Below are positions 41,061 through 48,360 of a stretch of 64,000 bases of DNA, piece by piece. Origin of the DNA: Phytohabitans sp037414955 (GTDB lineage: Bacteria; Actinomycetota; Actinomycetes; Mycobacteriales; Micromonosporaceae); NCBI GenBank assembly GCA_037414955.1, contig JBBEWH010000017.1, forward strand, positions 1 through 64,000, read 5' to 3'. A program made the position numbers and the translations under genes. Below the pieces are notes generated by a model. The model made no database searches, was not told the origin of the DNA, and saw nothing but the letters and a program-made list of their open reading frames with translations. Positions within the stretch are counted from its first letter, which is position 1, and every line of letters begins with the position of its first letter.

Positions 41061-41966
41061 ATGACGCTGCCCGCCAACATCGAGCTGATCGCGGTCGTCT
41101 CCGGGGCCCTGTGCGTCGGCGGCCTGATGCTCGCCGTGGTCGCCATCGTGGGCACCCGGCGGCCGGCGCGCCCGCCGTCGACCACCGGCCAACGGCTGCG
41201 CAGGTGGACCGGCGCCGGCCTGAACGAGCGGGAACGCCGCCGGTACCGGGTGTTGCTGGTGGCCGCGATCGGCACCGGCGCGCTGGCGTGGCTGGTCACC
41301 GGGCTGCCGCTGGTGGGCCTGCTGATCGGCATCGCGGTGCCTGGGGCGCCTTGGCTGTTCACCGTCGGCCGCGCGGAACAGCACGCCATCGCCCGGATCG
41401 AGGCGGTCGGCGAGTGGACCCGGCGGCTGCGCGACGTCTCCAGCACCGGCCAGGGCCTCCAGCAGGCCATCGTCGCCACCGTCTCGACCGCGCCGGAGGA
41501 GATCGGGCCGGAGGTCGAGCTGCTCGCCTCCCGCTTGCAGGCGGGATGGCACGGCCGCGACGCGCTGCTGGCCTTCGCCGGGCAGATCGCCGACCCGGTC
41601 TGCGACCAGGTGGTGGCCGCGCTCATCCTGCACCAGAGCGACCGCGGCGAGCGCCTGGGCGACGTACTCGGGTCCATCTCAGCCGCCGCGGCGGCCGAGG
41701 TCGGCACGCGGCGCGAGGTCGAGGCGAAACGCACCCAGCCGCGGTTCGCGGTGCGGTTCCTGACCGGGATGACGCTGCTGACCCTCGGGTACGGGTTGCT
41801 CAACCCCGAGTACATGGAGCCGTACGGCACGGCCACCGGCCAGATCGTGCTGATCGTCCTGGGTGGACTGTTCGTCGGGCTGCTGGTGTGGACACGGGCG
41901 ATGAGCCTGCCACCGCCTCCGGTGCGGTTCCTCGCGATCCCCGACTCGGCCGAGGGGGCGCGGTGA
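41061..41966 (+). CDS. tadB: TadB-like pilus assembly membrane protein
   Basis: A 301-residue inner-membrane platform protein (GspF superfamily). Transmembrane helices are seen at about 8-30, 75-110 and two near 225-280. The type II secretion F domain reads RIEAVGEWTRRLRDVSSTGQGLQQAIVATVSTAPEEIGPEVELLASRLQAG, typical of TadB in actinomycetes. It overlaps tadC by four bases (GTGA). It pairs with TadC to form the assembly platform. ATG 41061 gives MTLPANIELIAVV, a normal TadB start. Confidence 0.88.
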   Translation: MTLPANIELIAVVSGALCVGGLMLAVVAIVGTRRPARPPSTTGQRLRRWTGAGLNERERRRYRVLLVAAIGTGALAWLVTGLPLVGLLIGIAVPGAPWLFTVGRAEQHAIARIEAVGEWTRRLRDVSSTGQGLQQAIVATVSTAPEEIGPEVELLASRLQAGWHGRDALLAFAGQIADPVCDQVVAALILHQSDRGERLGDVLGSISAAAAAEVGTRREVEAKRTQPRFAVRFLTGMTLLTLGYGLLNPEYMEPYGTATGQIVLIVLGGLFVGLLVWTRAMSLPPPPVRFLAIPDSAEGAR

Positions 41967-42826
41967 CGGTCAACCCCTTCCTCGTCATCGCCGTCATCTC
42001 CGGCGCCGCCGTGGGATTCGGCGCATTCCTGCTGATCCGGGAAGCGCTACCGGCCACCCCGGCGCTCGGCCCGGCCCTCAACCGTCTACACCAGACACCC
42101 GCGCAGGCGAGCGCCGGCGGCCGCGGGCTGGACTGGTTGACCGGCCTGTCCCGCTGGACCAAGCCGCCGACCAAGGAACTGGCACTGCTCGGCAAGACGC
42201 CCGAGCAGTACACGCTCTCGCTGGTGCTCTCCGCGCTGATCGGCCTGGCGATCCCGCCGGTACTGTCCGCGGCGCTGGCCGCCATCGGCGCGTCCATGCC
42301 GTTCGTGCTGCCGACTGCCGCGGGCCTCGGCCTCGCGGCCCTGTTCGTCCTCGTGGCGCACCGCGACGTGCTGGCCAAGGCCGAGCGCGCGCGGCGCGAG
42401 TTCAGCCAGGCGGTCTGCACCTATCTCGACCTGGTGGCGCTGCAACTGTCGGCCGCGCACGGGCCGGTGCAGTCGCTGGAACGCGCCGCCGAGGTCTGCG
42501 ACGGCTGGGTCTTCGAGCGGCTGCGCGAGGCGCTTCGGATCGCCCAGATGCAGATGCACGCTCCCTGGGACGAGCTGCGCGAACTCTCCGAGCGCATCGG
42601 CGTGCCGGAACTGGGTGACGTGGGCGCCATCGTGCAGGCGTCCGGCACCGAGGGCGCCCAGGTGCACGAGACGCTGCGGGTGCGCGCCGACTCGCTGCGC
42701 GACCAGATCCGCACCGACAACCTCGCCCGCGCCGAGGCCATCACCAGCCGCCTGGACGTGCCGGGCGCGCTGCTCGTCTTCGTCCTCGTCGGCTTCGTCA
42801 TGTATCCGTTCATGGCTCGTATCTAG
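41963..42826 (+). CDS. tadC: TadC-like pilus assembly membrane protein
   Basis: A 287-residue membrane protein with helices at about 5-25, 85-130 and 265-285. The F domain AERARREFSQAVCTYLDLVALQLSAAHGPVQSLERAAEVCDGW is present; the later AQVHETLRVRADSLRDQIRTDNLARAEAITSRLDVPGALLVFVLVGFVMYPF motif is a TadC hallmark. GTG start overlaps the tadB stop. It is followed after 13 bases by the pilin candidate, with an AGGAAAGGA ribosome-binding site before that gene. Confidence 0.88.
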   Translation: MTVNPFLVIAVISGAAVGFGAFLLIREALPATPALGPALNRLHQTPAQASAGGRGLDWLTGLSRWTKPPTKELALLGKTPEQYTLSLVLSALIGLAIPPVLSAALAAIGASMPFVLPTAAGLGLAALFVLVAHRDVLAKAERARREFSQAVCTYLDLVALQLSAAHGPVQSLERAAEVCDGWVFERLREALRIAQMQMHAPWDELRELSERIGVPELGDVGAIVQASGTEGAQVHETLRVRADSLRDQIRTDNLARAEAITSRLDVPGALLVFVLVGFVMYPFMARI

Positions 42827-42839
42827 GAAAGGACATGCC

Positions 42840-43034
42840 ATGATTGTCATCCATTACGTCCACAGTGTACTCCAGGAGCGCCTGCACCATCTGCGTACCG
42901 TCGCCGAGCGCGACCGGGGCGACAGCCCGGTGCCCACCGCCATCATCATCGCCGGGCTCGCCGCGGCGGCGGTCGCGCTCACCGCCACGGCGTCGACCCT
43001 CGCCTCCGGGTGGATGGCGAAGATCGCGCCGTAG
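42840..43034 (+). CDS. candidate pilin, small single-helix protein
   Basis: A 64-residue protein: basic, cytoplasmic 26-residue start (VIHYVHSVLQERLHHLRTVAERDRG) then SPVPTAIIIAGLAAAAVALTATASTLASGWMAKIAP, one hydrophobic helix. Position between tadC and tadE, small size and single helix are those of a Flp pilin. The prepilin peptidase site is atypical: after the Gly in RGDSPVPTAII, the usual Glu at +5 is replaced by Pro (the TadE-type neighbours keep it in GATPVE and GSVSVE). Strong AGGAAAGGA site precedes ATG 42840. Pilin identity is inferred from context. Confidence 0.65.
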   Translation: MIVIHYVHSVLQERLHHLRTVAERDRGDSPVPTAIIIAGLAAAAVALTATASTLASGWMAKIAP

Positions 43035-43036
43035 CG

Positions 43037-43426
43037 ATGAGGCGGCTCGCCCTCCGGGACGACCGCGGCGCCACGCCCGTGGAGCTGGCGATCGTCTTTC
43101 CGGCCATCCTGTTCCTGACGTTCGCGTCCGTGCAGGTTGGCGCGTGGTTCCTCGCTCGAGCCGTGGCGCTCAACGGCGCCCAGGTGGCGGTCAGCTCCAC
43201 CCGCACCCTGCACGGCGTGTCCCCCGGCGCCGGTGAGAGCCAGGCGAACAGCTTCATCGCCGACACCGGCGGTTGGCTGGTCGGCTGGAACGTGCAGGTG
43301 GCCCAGACCGATGAGCAGGTCACCGCCACGGTCACCGGCGAGGTGGTCTCCGTGATCCCCGGGGTGAACTGGTCGGTCAGTCAGACGGCCCGGGGTCCTG
43401 TCGAAAGGTTCACTGAGGAGGGTTGA
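43037..43426 (+). CDS. tadE: TadE-family pseudopilin
   Basis: A 129-residue pseudopilin. DDRGATPVELAIVFPAILFLTF has a normal processing site, Gly followed by ATPVE with Glu at +5, and a hydrophobic helix. The remaining domain is beta-rich. It begins three bases after the previous stop and overlaps the next gene by one base (TGATG). TadE and TadF-like minor pilins are usual in Tad loci, where they prime assembly. Confidence 0.88.
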   Translation: MRRLALRDDRGATPVELAIVFPAILFLTFASVQVGAWFLARAVALNGAQVAVSSTRTLHGVSPGAGESQANSFIADTGGWLVGWNVQVAQTDEQVTATVTGEVVSVIPGVNWSVSQTARGPVERFTEEG

Positions 43427-43842
43427 TGGATCGCGGGTCGGTGTCGGTCGAGGTCGCCATCCTCGCGCCGGCGTTCCTCATGCTCGTGGTGCTGGCCGGC
43501 GTGGCCGGTCGCACCGCGATCGCGCAGAACGCCGTCGACCTCGCCGCGCACGACGCCGCCCGCACCGCGTCCCTGGCCCGCACCGCCGGCACCGCCGAGA
43601 CCCAGGCCGGCAGCGCCGCCGGCGGCACCCTCGCCGCCCAGGGTCTGGACTGCGTCGGAGCGCCCGCGGTGAACGTCGACACGTCCGGCTTCGCGGTGCC
43701 GGTCGGCCAGCCCGCCACCGTCGCGGTCACCGTCACCTGCCGCGTCACGTTCGCCGACCTGGTGATGCCCGGCGTGCCCGGCGGCACCACCGTCGAGGCC
43801 ACCTTCGTGTCCCCATTGGACCTGTACCGGAGCCGAGGATGA
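43426..43842 (+). CDS. second TadE-family pseudopilin
   Basis: A 138-residue pseudopilin with DRGSVSVEVAILAPAFLMLVVLAGVAGRTA: cleavage after Gly4 or Gly5, Glu at +5 (SVSVE) and a hydrophobic helix. The C-terminal part has one Cys pair (LDCVGAPA and VTCRVT). It overlaps the previous gene by one base (TGATG) and the next by four (ATGA). Probably a minor pilin at the tip, with the same processing by the upstream-encoded peptidase. Confidence 0.85.
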   Translation: MDRGSVSVEVAILAPAFLMLVVLAGVAGRTAIAQNAVDLAAHDAARTASLARTAGTAETQAGSAAGGTLAAQGLDCVGAPAVNVDTSGFAVPVGQPATVAVTVTCRVTFADLVMPGVPGGTTVEATFVSPLDLYRSRG

Positions 43843-44273
43843 CCCGCCGAGCCGCGCGCGATGACGGGCGGGTCAGCATCTTCCTCGCCATCGCGCTCGC
43901 CGGGATACTTATCGTCATCGGCTTGGCGTACGACGGCGCGGGGCACCTGCGTTCCCTCCAGCGCGCGCACAACCTGGCGTCCGAGGCGGCCCGCGCCGGT
44001 GGCCAGGCCATCGACGTGGCGCAGGCCATCGAGGGCGGCGACAAACAGATCGACCAGCCGGCCGCGCGGGCGGCCGTCGACGCGTACCGGGCGGCCGCCG
44101 GCGTCACCGGCCCGCCGGCCACGTTCGCCACCGGCCCGAACGGCGAGCCGCTCATCCAGGTCACGGTGATCATCACGTACGACAACGTGTTCCTCGACGT
44201 GTTCGGGTTCGGGGACACCACGACGGTGACCGGCACCGCCACCGCCGGTCTATTGACCACTTCGGACTCTTAG
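43839..44273 (+). CDS. TadG-like pilus-associated protein
   Basis: A 144-residue protein. DDGRVSIFLAIALAGILIVIGLAYDGAGHLRSLQRAHNLASEAARAGGQAI resembles the Flp pilus assembly protein TadG: an N-terminal helix after a Gly, then the DGAGxxxxxQRAHNLASEAARAGG signature. Glu+5 is absent from the helix start (GRVSIF), so processing is uncertain. It is the last of the three pseudopilin-type genes, with the LysM gene 17 bp downstream. Confidence 0.8.
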   Translation: MTRRAARDDGRVSIFLAIALAGILIVIGLAYDGAGHLRSLQRAHNLASEAARAGGQAIDVAQAIEGGDKQIDQPAARAAVDAYRAAAGVTGPPATFATGPNGEPLIQVTVIITYDNVFLDVFGFGDTTTVTGTATAGLLTTSDS

Positions 44274-44290
44274 GTAGGGAGGGTCGCGCC

Positions 44291-45286
44291 ATGCGCTTTC
44301 GGCAGTTCTGCACCGGGCTTGGCGCCCTCGTCGTCCTGATCGGACTGTTCGTGGGCGCGCCGATCGCGCTCATCACCTTCGCGGGCAACCCGCTGCCCGA
44401 CCACGTGCCCGCACTGTCCGAAGTCACCGGCGCGCTCACCAGCCGCGACGACGGGCAGCTCTTCCTGCGCGCGCTGGCCATCCTCGGGTGGCTCGGCTGG
44501 GTCACGTTCGCGCTCTCCGTACTCGTCGAAATCCCCGCGCGGGCGCTGCGCCTGCCCGTGCCGCGGCTGCCCGGCCTGCGCCGCCAGCAGCGGGCGGCGG
44601 CCACGCTGGTCGGCGCGGTCGCGCTGATCGTCGGGGCGAGCCCCGCGATGGCCTCGGCCACCGAGACGCCGCTCGCCGCCCCGGCACCGCTCGCCGCCCC
44701 CGCACCGCTTCCCGCGGCCGCGTCGACGGCCTTCCAGCAGCACGCGGAGGTCCCGCCGCCGGCACCGGTCTACCGGGTCGAGCGGGGTGACTACCTGGGC
44801 CACATCGCCGACCGCTACCTGGGCGAGTTCGACCGGTACCCGGAGTTGGCGAAGCTCAACAAGATCCGCGACCCCGACGTGATCCATCCCGGCCAGACGC
44901 TGCGCCTGCCGACCACGGCGACCGACGAGGGTGTCCGCGCGCACGCGACCGGCCTGGTGGCGACGCCGCCCTCGCCCGCGCCCTCCGCGCCCTCCGCGCC
45001 GGCCACCGAGGTCGAGGCGCCGCAGGCCGGGGCTCCCCAGGCTGCGGCTCCTCAGCAGGAGGAGGCGCCGCTGCCGCCGGCGCGGATCATCGAGCGCAGC
45101 GAGACCGGTGGCGCGGGCGCCGCCGCCCGGCCGGAGCGGGAACGGCTGAACGTGCCGCTGGCGGTATCCGCGGTGCTGGCCGCGGCGAGCCTGGTCGGCG
45201 CGCAGATCGGGGTGCTGCTCGGGCTGCGCGACCGCCGCCGCGCCGCCGACCAGCGCGCGGTCCGCCGCCGCCTCCCCCGTTCATGA
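44291..45286 (+). CDS. LysM-domain membrane protein of the Tad locus
   Basis: A 331-residue protein. Two transmembrane segments at about 12-35 and 55-80 are followed by a third at about 98-120, then a Pro/Ala-rich linker, a LysM domain (YRVERGDYLGHIADRYLGEFDRYPELAKLNKIRDPDVIHPGQTLRLP, about 160-210) and an Ala/Pro-rich tail leading to a last helix (PLAVSAVLAAASLVGAQIGVLLGL) and a basic end. LysM binds peptidoglycan. As the last gene of the Tad locus it may anchor the pilus base to the wall. The stop TGA lies in the composite palindromic element. Confidence 0.82.
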   Translation: MRFRQFCTGLGALVVLIGLFVGAPIALITFAGNPLPDHVPALSEVTGALTSRDDGQLFLRALAILGWLGWVTFALSVLVEIPARALRLPVPRLPGLRRQQRAAATLVGAVALIVGASPAMASATETPLAAPAPLAAPAPLPAAASTAFQQHAEVPPPAPVYRVERGDYLGHIADRYLGEFDRYPELAKLNKIRDPDVIHPGQTLRLPTTATDEGVRAHATGLVATPPSPAPSAPSAPATEVEAPQAGAPQAAAPQQEEAPLPPARIIERSETGGAGAAARPERERLNVPLAVSAVLAAASLVGAQIGVLLGLRDRRRAADQRAVRRRLPRS

Positions 45287-45434
45287 TCAAGGCGTCCTGT
45301 ACGTCTTCGTCCCCTCGCCTCCGTCGTAGTTGATCGAGGAGAAATCGTGGCTATCAAGGCGTGATAAATCCGGACATCATAGCCACAAATCTTCCTCGAT
45401 CAACTACAGCGGAGGCGAGCACGCCTTGGTCATG
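45282..45434. repeat. 56-bp-family element split by another inverted repeat
   Basis: Outer arms: CATGATCAAGGCGT at 45282-45295 and ACGCCTTGGTCATG at 45421-45434. Between them is a 41-bp inverted repeat, 45314-45354 and 45379-45419, that matches at 35 of 41 positions, with a 24-base loop. It holds stop codons of both convergent genes (LysM protein and DUF1707 protein). It looks like a hairpin of another type inserted into a family member. Confidence 0.85.
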
Positions 45435-45861
45435 GGTGGGTGGTGTGGCGGGAGAGGACAGCGCGCACGGGGATGACGTGGCCCAGGAGGCCGAGGCCCC
45501 AGCCGAGGATCGGCCAGACCGGCCAGAAATACCACGACCCGGCGCCGATGCCCACGGCCGCCCAGATGCCGATCATGAGGATGGACCCCGCGACATACGC
45601 CGCGACGTGTGCCCAGATCCCGATCCGCGCGCCGCGCACGTGTCGCTCGCGCCGCTGCCGCCGGACCCGCTCACGGACGAAGGCCGTCGGCAGGTCGGCG
45701 ACCAGCTGCGCCAGGTCGTCGCGGGTGCGGGCGGCGTAGGCGGCCGCGGTTCGCTCGGCGAATTCGTCGCCGTCCAGGTAGCCACCGGCCATGGCGTCGC
45801 CGAGCAGCGCCGCGGTGGCCTCGCGTTCGGAGTTGCCCACTCGTTCCAGTTGGTTCGCCAT
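45430..45861 (-). CDS. DUF1707 and 2TM-domain membrane protein
   Basis: A 143-residue protein. The N-terminus has the actinobacterial DUF1707 pattern (VGNSEREATAALLGDAMAGGYLDGDEFAERTAAAYAARTRDDLAQLVADLP), a small helical domain often fused to membrane regions. After a basic stretch, two transmembrane helices follow (IWAHVAAYVAGSILMIGIWAAVGIGAGSWYF and WPILGWGLGLLGHVIPV), as in 2TM domains. ATG 45861 fits the family's usual start; the longer in-frame reading to 46128 overlaps another gene. A palindromic operator-like repeat abuts the start codon. The stop comes from the composite element. Confidence 0.82.
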   Translation of the reverse strand: MANQLERVGNSEREATAALLGDAMAGGYLDGDEFAERTAAAYAARTRDDLAQLVADLPTAFVRERVRRQRRERHVRGARIGIWAHVAAYVAGSILMIGIWAAVGIGAGSWYFWPVWPILGWGLGLLGHVIPVRAVLSRHTTHP

Positions 45862-45899
45862 ATCTTGACAGTGACACGTTATCTTGTCGGTGTCAAGAT
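45862..45899. promoter_or_regulatory. inverted repeat abutting the DUF1707 start codon
   Basis: ATCTTGACA at 45862-45870 and its exact complement TGTCAAGAT at 45891-45899, 20 bp apart. A third partial copy, ATCTTGTC, is at 45881-45888. On the leftward strand the first-met half provides TTGACA. Spacing fits a dimeric or tetrameric repressor over the promoter and start. Confidence 0.5.
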
Positions 45900-45924
45900 G
45901 TTTGCCGGTGGGTAGATCACAGGC

Positions 45925-46125
45925 ATGACCGATTTCGAGGAACCCGCGACGGCGGACGGGCCCGGCCCACGCCGTCCCCAACCCCGTACCGGCGCGGACC
46001 AGCCCTGGGACCCGGAGGACCTCGCGGTCGCCAAGGGCCAGGATCCGACGCCGCGCAACGTCGAGCGCGCCCGCCGCGAACTCGCCGAGGACGGCCCCGC
46101 CGCGATCGAAAAAACCGTCCCGTAA
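45925..46125 (+). CDS. small acidic conserved hypothetical protein
   Basis: A 66-residue protein rich in Asp, Glu and Pro. DPEDLAVAKGQDPTPRNVERARRELAEDGPAAIEKTVP is a pattern I associate with small conserved actinobacterial proteins of unknown function. No signal or membrane segment. It is divergent from the DUF1707 gene and so may share its regulatory inverted repeat. The ribosome-binding site is weak (CACAGG). Confidence is moderate because of its small size. Confidence 0.6.
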   Translation: MTDFEEPATADGPGPRRPQPRTGADQPWDPEDLAVAKGQDPTPRNVERARRELAEDGPAAIEKTVP

Positions 46126-46141
46126 CACTGATTCGGTTTCC

Positions 46142-46226
46142 AGAGGGCAGCCCTGTGGGGGCGTGAATTCCCAACAGGGGTCCCCTATACCCGACCAGAG
46201 GGTGAGAGGGCTGCCCTTTGGGGGCG
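46142..46226. repeat. paired AGGGC-GCCCT palindromic repeats
   Basis: Two 22-bp direct copies, 46142-46163 and 46205-46226 (both AGAGGGC, A or T, GCCCT and later TGGGGGCG, two differences). Each has a self-complementary core, and the two cores are complementary to each other. A third palindrome, AGGGGTCCCCT, lies between them at 46176-46186. The position past the small acidic gene and before the convergent PAP2 stop suggests termination. Confidence 0.6.
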
Positions 46227-46238
46227 AAGCACGCGCGG

Positions 46239-46276
46239 CGTGGAGCGGCGGAGCGGCCGTGGAGCGGCGGAGCGGC
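46239..46276. repeat. two tandem 19-bp units
   Basis: CGTGGAGCGGCGGAGCGGC occurs at 46239-46257 and again at 46258-46276 without a gap. It precedes the stop codon of the PAP2 gene by nine bases. Probably slippage-generated; no role is apparent. Confidence 0.7.
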
Positions 46277-46284
46277 GCCGGGGT

Positions 46285-47160
46285 TCAGAGCATGATGCGG
46301 GAGAAGACCGGGAGGGGGTGTTCGAGCGGGCGGTGGGACCAGGAGGCGACCAGGCGCACCGAGCAGAACAGCAGCACCGCGGCGACGATGCCGTCGAGCC
46401 AGTAGTGGTTGGCCGTCACCACCACGACCGAGAGCGTCAGCGCCGGGTGCAGCAGCGCCAGCCACCGCCACCGGCTCGCGCTCACCCGGATCAGCGCCAC
46501 CGCCACCAGCAACGCCCAGCCCACATGCAGCGACGGCATCGCCGCGAACTGGTTGGCGACGCCGTCGGTGCTGCTGTCCGGGTAGGCCGACGGGCCGGTC
46601 GTGAGCATCGTGTCGACCATGCCGAACTCGTGCATCAGGCGCGGTGGCGCCAGCGGGAAAATCACGTGGAGGGCGAGTGCGGCGGCGGTCAGCACGGCCA
46701 TCTCGGTGCGCATCCGCAGGTAGTCCGACCGGTGCCAGATCCACAGCCAGACCATGGCCAGCAGAGTGCCGGGGAAGTGCACACCGACGTAGTAGAGGTT
46801 GGCGAGGCGGGCGGTGTCGGGCCAGGTCAGCGCCCATCCCTGGACGGTGGCCTCGTTCGGCAGATGCAGGATGCGCTCGATCTGCCAGACCAAGTCGGCG
46901 TGCTGGAAAGCCAGGCTAAGCTGGCCATCCGCCAGGTGCCGCACCCCTTGGTAGAAGAACAGCATCGAGGCGATCAGGGTGACCTCGATGATGAGTTCGC
47001 GCAGGTGAGCGGCTCGGCTGCGACGTGTTGCTGGCTGTGGGTCAGTTGGGACCCGCGACACTTCTCCCGCGACCGCCACCGCCGTCCCCCACACACCGAT
47101 ATTCGTCACCGTTTCACGCAATTCAACATTAGGTGAAAAGTCCGGATCGAGGGAGGTCAC
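46285..47160 (-). CDS. PAP2-superfamily membrane phosphatase
   Basis: A 291-residue membrane protein with about six transmembrane helices. The PAP2/Aur1-like motifs are MPSLHVGWALLVAVAL and VTANHYWLDGIVAAVLL, which carry the catalytic His residues; the first of the three motifs is weak (VDQIERILHLP and the following NLYYVGVHFPGT are of the InsP-ceramide synthase-like subgroup). It may act on lipid phosphates in the membrane or transfer head groups. The GTG at 47160 starts it without a strong ribosome-binding site. It is preceded by a short hairpin copy at 47182-47216. Confidence 0.85.
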   Translation of the reverse strand: MTSLDPDFSPNVELRETVTNIGVWGTAVAVAGEVSRVPTDPQPATRRSRAAHLRELIIEVTLIASMLFFYQGVRHLADGQLSLAFQHADLVWQIERILHLPNEATVQGWALTWPDTARLANLYYVGVHFPGTLLAMVWLWIWHRSDYLRMRTEMAVLTAAALALHVIFPLAPPRLMHEFGMVDTMLTTGPSAYPDSSTDGVANQFAAMPSLHVGWALLVAVALIRVSASRWRWLALLHPALTLSVVVVTANHYWLDGIVAAVLLFCSVRLVASWSHRPLEHPLPVFSRIML

Positions 47161-47181
47161 ATTTTTGTGAGCCCACGCACA

Positions 47182-47216
47182 GATCAGGGCGTCCCTGCGG
47201 GAGGGGCGCCCTGATC
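47182..47216. repeat. shortened copy of the palindromic element
   Basis: GATCAGGGCG at 47182-47191 pairs perfectly with CGCCCTGATC at 47207-47216, with CCCT and AGGG inside extending the stem. It is 35 bp, with the CATG ends and the TTCAAG inner part missing. It lies between the ScyD-like stop and the PAP2 start. Confidence 0.7.
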
Positions 47217-47232
47217 GCGGCGAGGAGTCGGG

Positions 47233-48360
47233 TCATTCGCGGATGCGAAGCACCTCGCCACCGCCCGGAGTCACGGACTTGTTGGTCACGTAGATGGTGC
47301 CGTCTCGCGCGACCGCCACCCCACCGGGCATCGTGAGCTTGCCCGCGGCCAATTCCTTCCAGATACCGGACTTTTCCACCCGGATCAGCGCGCCGACCGT
47401 GCTGCCGGGACCGGAGGCCAGACCGTTCTTCGAGATCAACAGGACCAGCATCCGGCCTTTGCGGTCGAACGTGACGTCGATGATGTTGGTGAAGCCCCCG
47501 TGGCTCACCGCTGGGCGCTTACCCTTCTCGAGCTTCCACACCCGCGCCCCGTTCTTCAGGAACGGGAAGCCGGTCAACTCCCCGACGTAGAGCGCGCCGT
47601 CCGGTCCCTTGGCGACCGCGGTGGGCACGCCCTGCATCGGGATCCTCGGTGGCAGGTTGGGAATGTTCGACGGCGGCCGGACCATCCGAGGTCGGAAGAC
47701 GGCCACCGTCGAGACGTTCTTCTTCTTGGTCACGGCCAGCAGGGTGTTGCCACCCGCGTCGGTCACGTACACCTGGTCGCCCTTCGCCAGGATCCCGTAC
47801 GGGTTGGAGTCGACGGCGCTGCCGGGCTCCTTGCCGTCCGGGTTGTTCTTGGCCTCGTACTCCGCGAGGTCGACGATCGACCGCACCGACGGGCGCAACG
47901 TCACCAGGTGGCCGAGCAGGCGGCCGTCCTTGCCCAGCTTCTTCCGGACCTCCGGCGAGCCGCCGAGGCCGATCGTGCCGAGTACCTTCCCGTCCATCAG
48001 CGTGATGTCGTGCAGCCCGAGCGCGAACGAGCCGTCCTTGTTGGCCACCGACGGCAGCCCGGTGACGATCCGCTTCTTCTCCCAGTCGTCGTCATCCCGG
48101 GTGAGGACGGTCAGCGCGCTCGACCGGCCGAGACAAACCTGCGCGGCCGGATCTTCAGGCGAAGGGATGCAGGGGCCCTTGCCGCCCTTACCGGCTTCGG
48201 CGACGAGCAGTGATCCCTTCGGACCGAGCGCGATGCCCCGCGGGTTGTCGAGCTTCTTGGCGATCACCGCGACCGACTCAGCCGCGGAGGCGGCCGGCGC
48301 ACCAGCCATCACGACGGCAGCCGCCAGCACACCGACCGACACAATGCGACTAAGGCTCAT
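47233..48360 (-). CDS. secreted ScyD/ScyE-family beta-propeller protein
   Basis: A 375-residue exported protein: signal peptide MSLSRIVSVGVLAAAVVMAGAPAASA, then NHL/SMP-30-like strands (VAVIAKKLDNPRGIALGPKGSLLVAEAG, DSNPYGILAKGDQVYVTDAGGNTLLAV, GVPTAVAKGPDGALYVGELTGFPF, LTMPGGVAVARDGTIYVTNKSVTPGGGEVLRI). This is the ScyD/ScyE family, whose cyanobacterial members lie in scytonemin clusters but whose actinobacterial homologs are unassigned. ATG 48360 has GGGGGA ahead. The flavin oxidoreductase reading frame runs over its first codons. Confidence 0.85.
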   Translation of the reverse strand: MSLSRIVSVGVLAAAVVMAGAPAASAAESVAVIAKKLDNPRGIALGPKGSLLVAEAGKGGKGPCIPSPEDPAAQVCLGRSSALTVLTRDDDDWEKKRIVTGLPSVANKDGSFALGLHDITLMDGKVLGTIGLGGSPEVRKKLGKDGRLLGHLVTLRPSVRSIVDLAEYEAKNNPDGKEPGSAVDSNPYGILAKGDQVYVTDAGGNTLLAVTKKKNVSTVAVFRPRMVRPPSNIPNLPPRIPMQGVPTAVAKGPDGALYVGELTGFPFLKNGARVWKLEKGKRPAVSHGGFTNIIDVTFDRKGRMLVLLISKNGLASGPGSTVGALIRVEKSGIWKELAAGKLTMPGGVAVARDGTIYVTNKSVTPGGGEVLRIRE

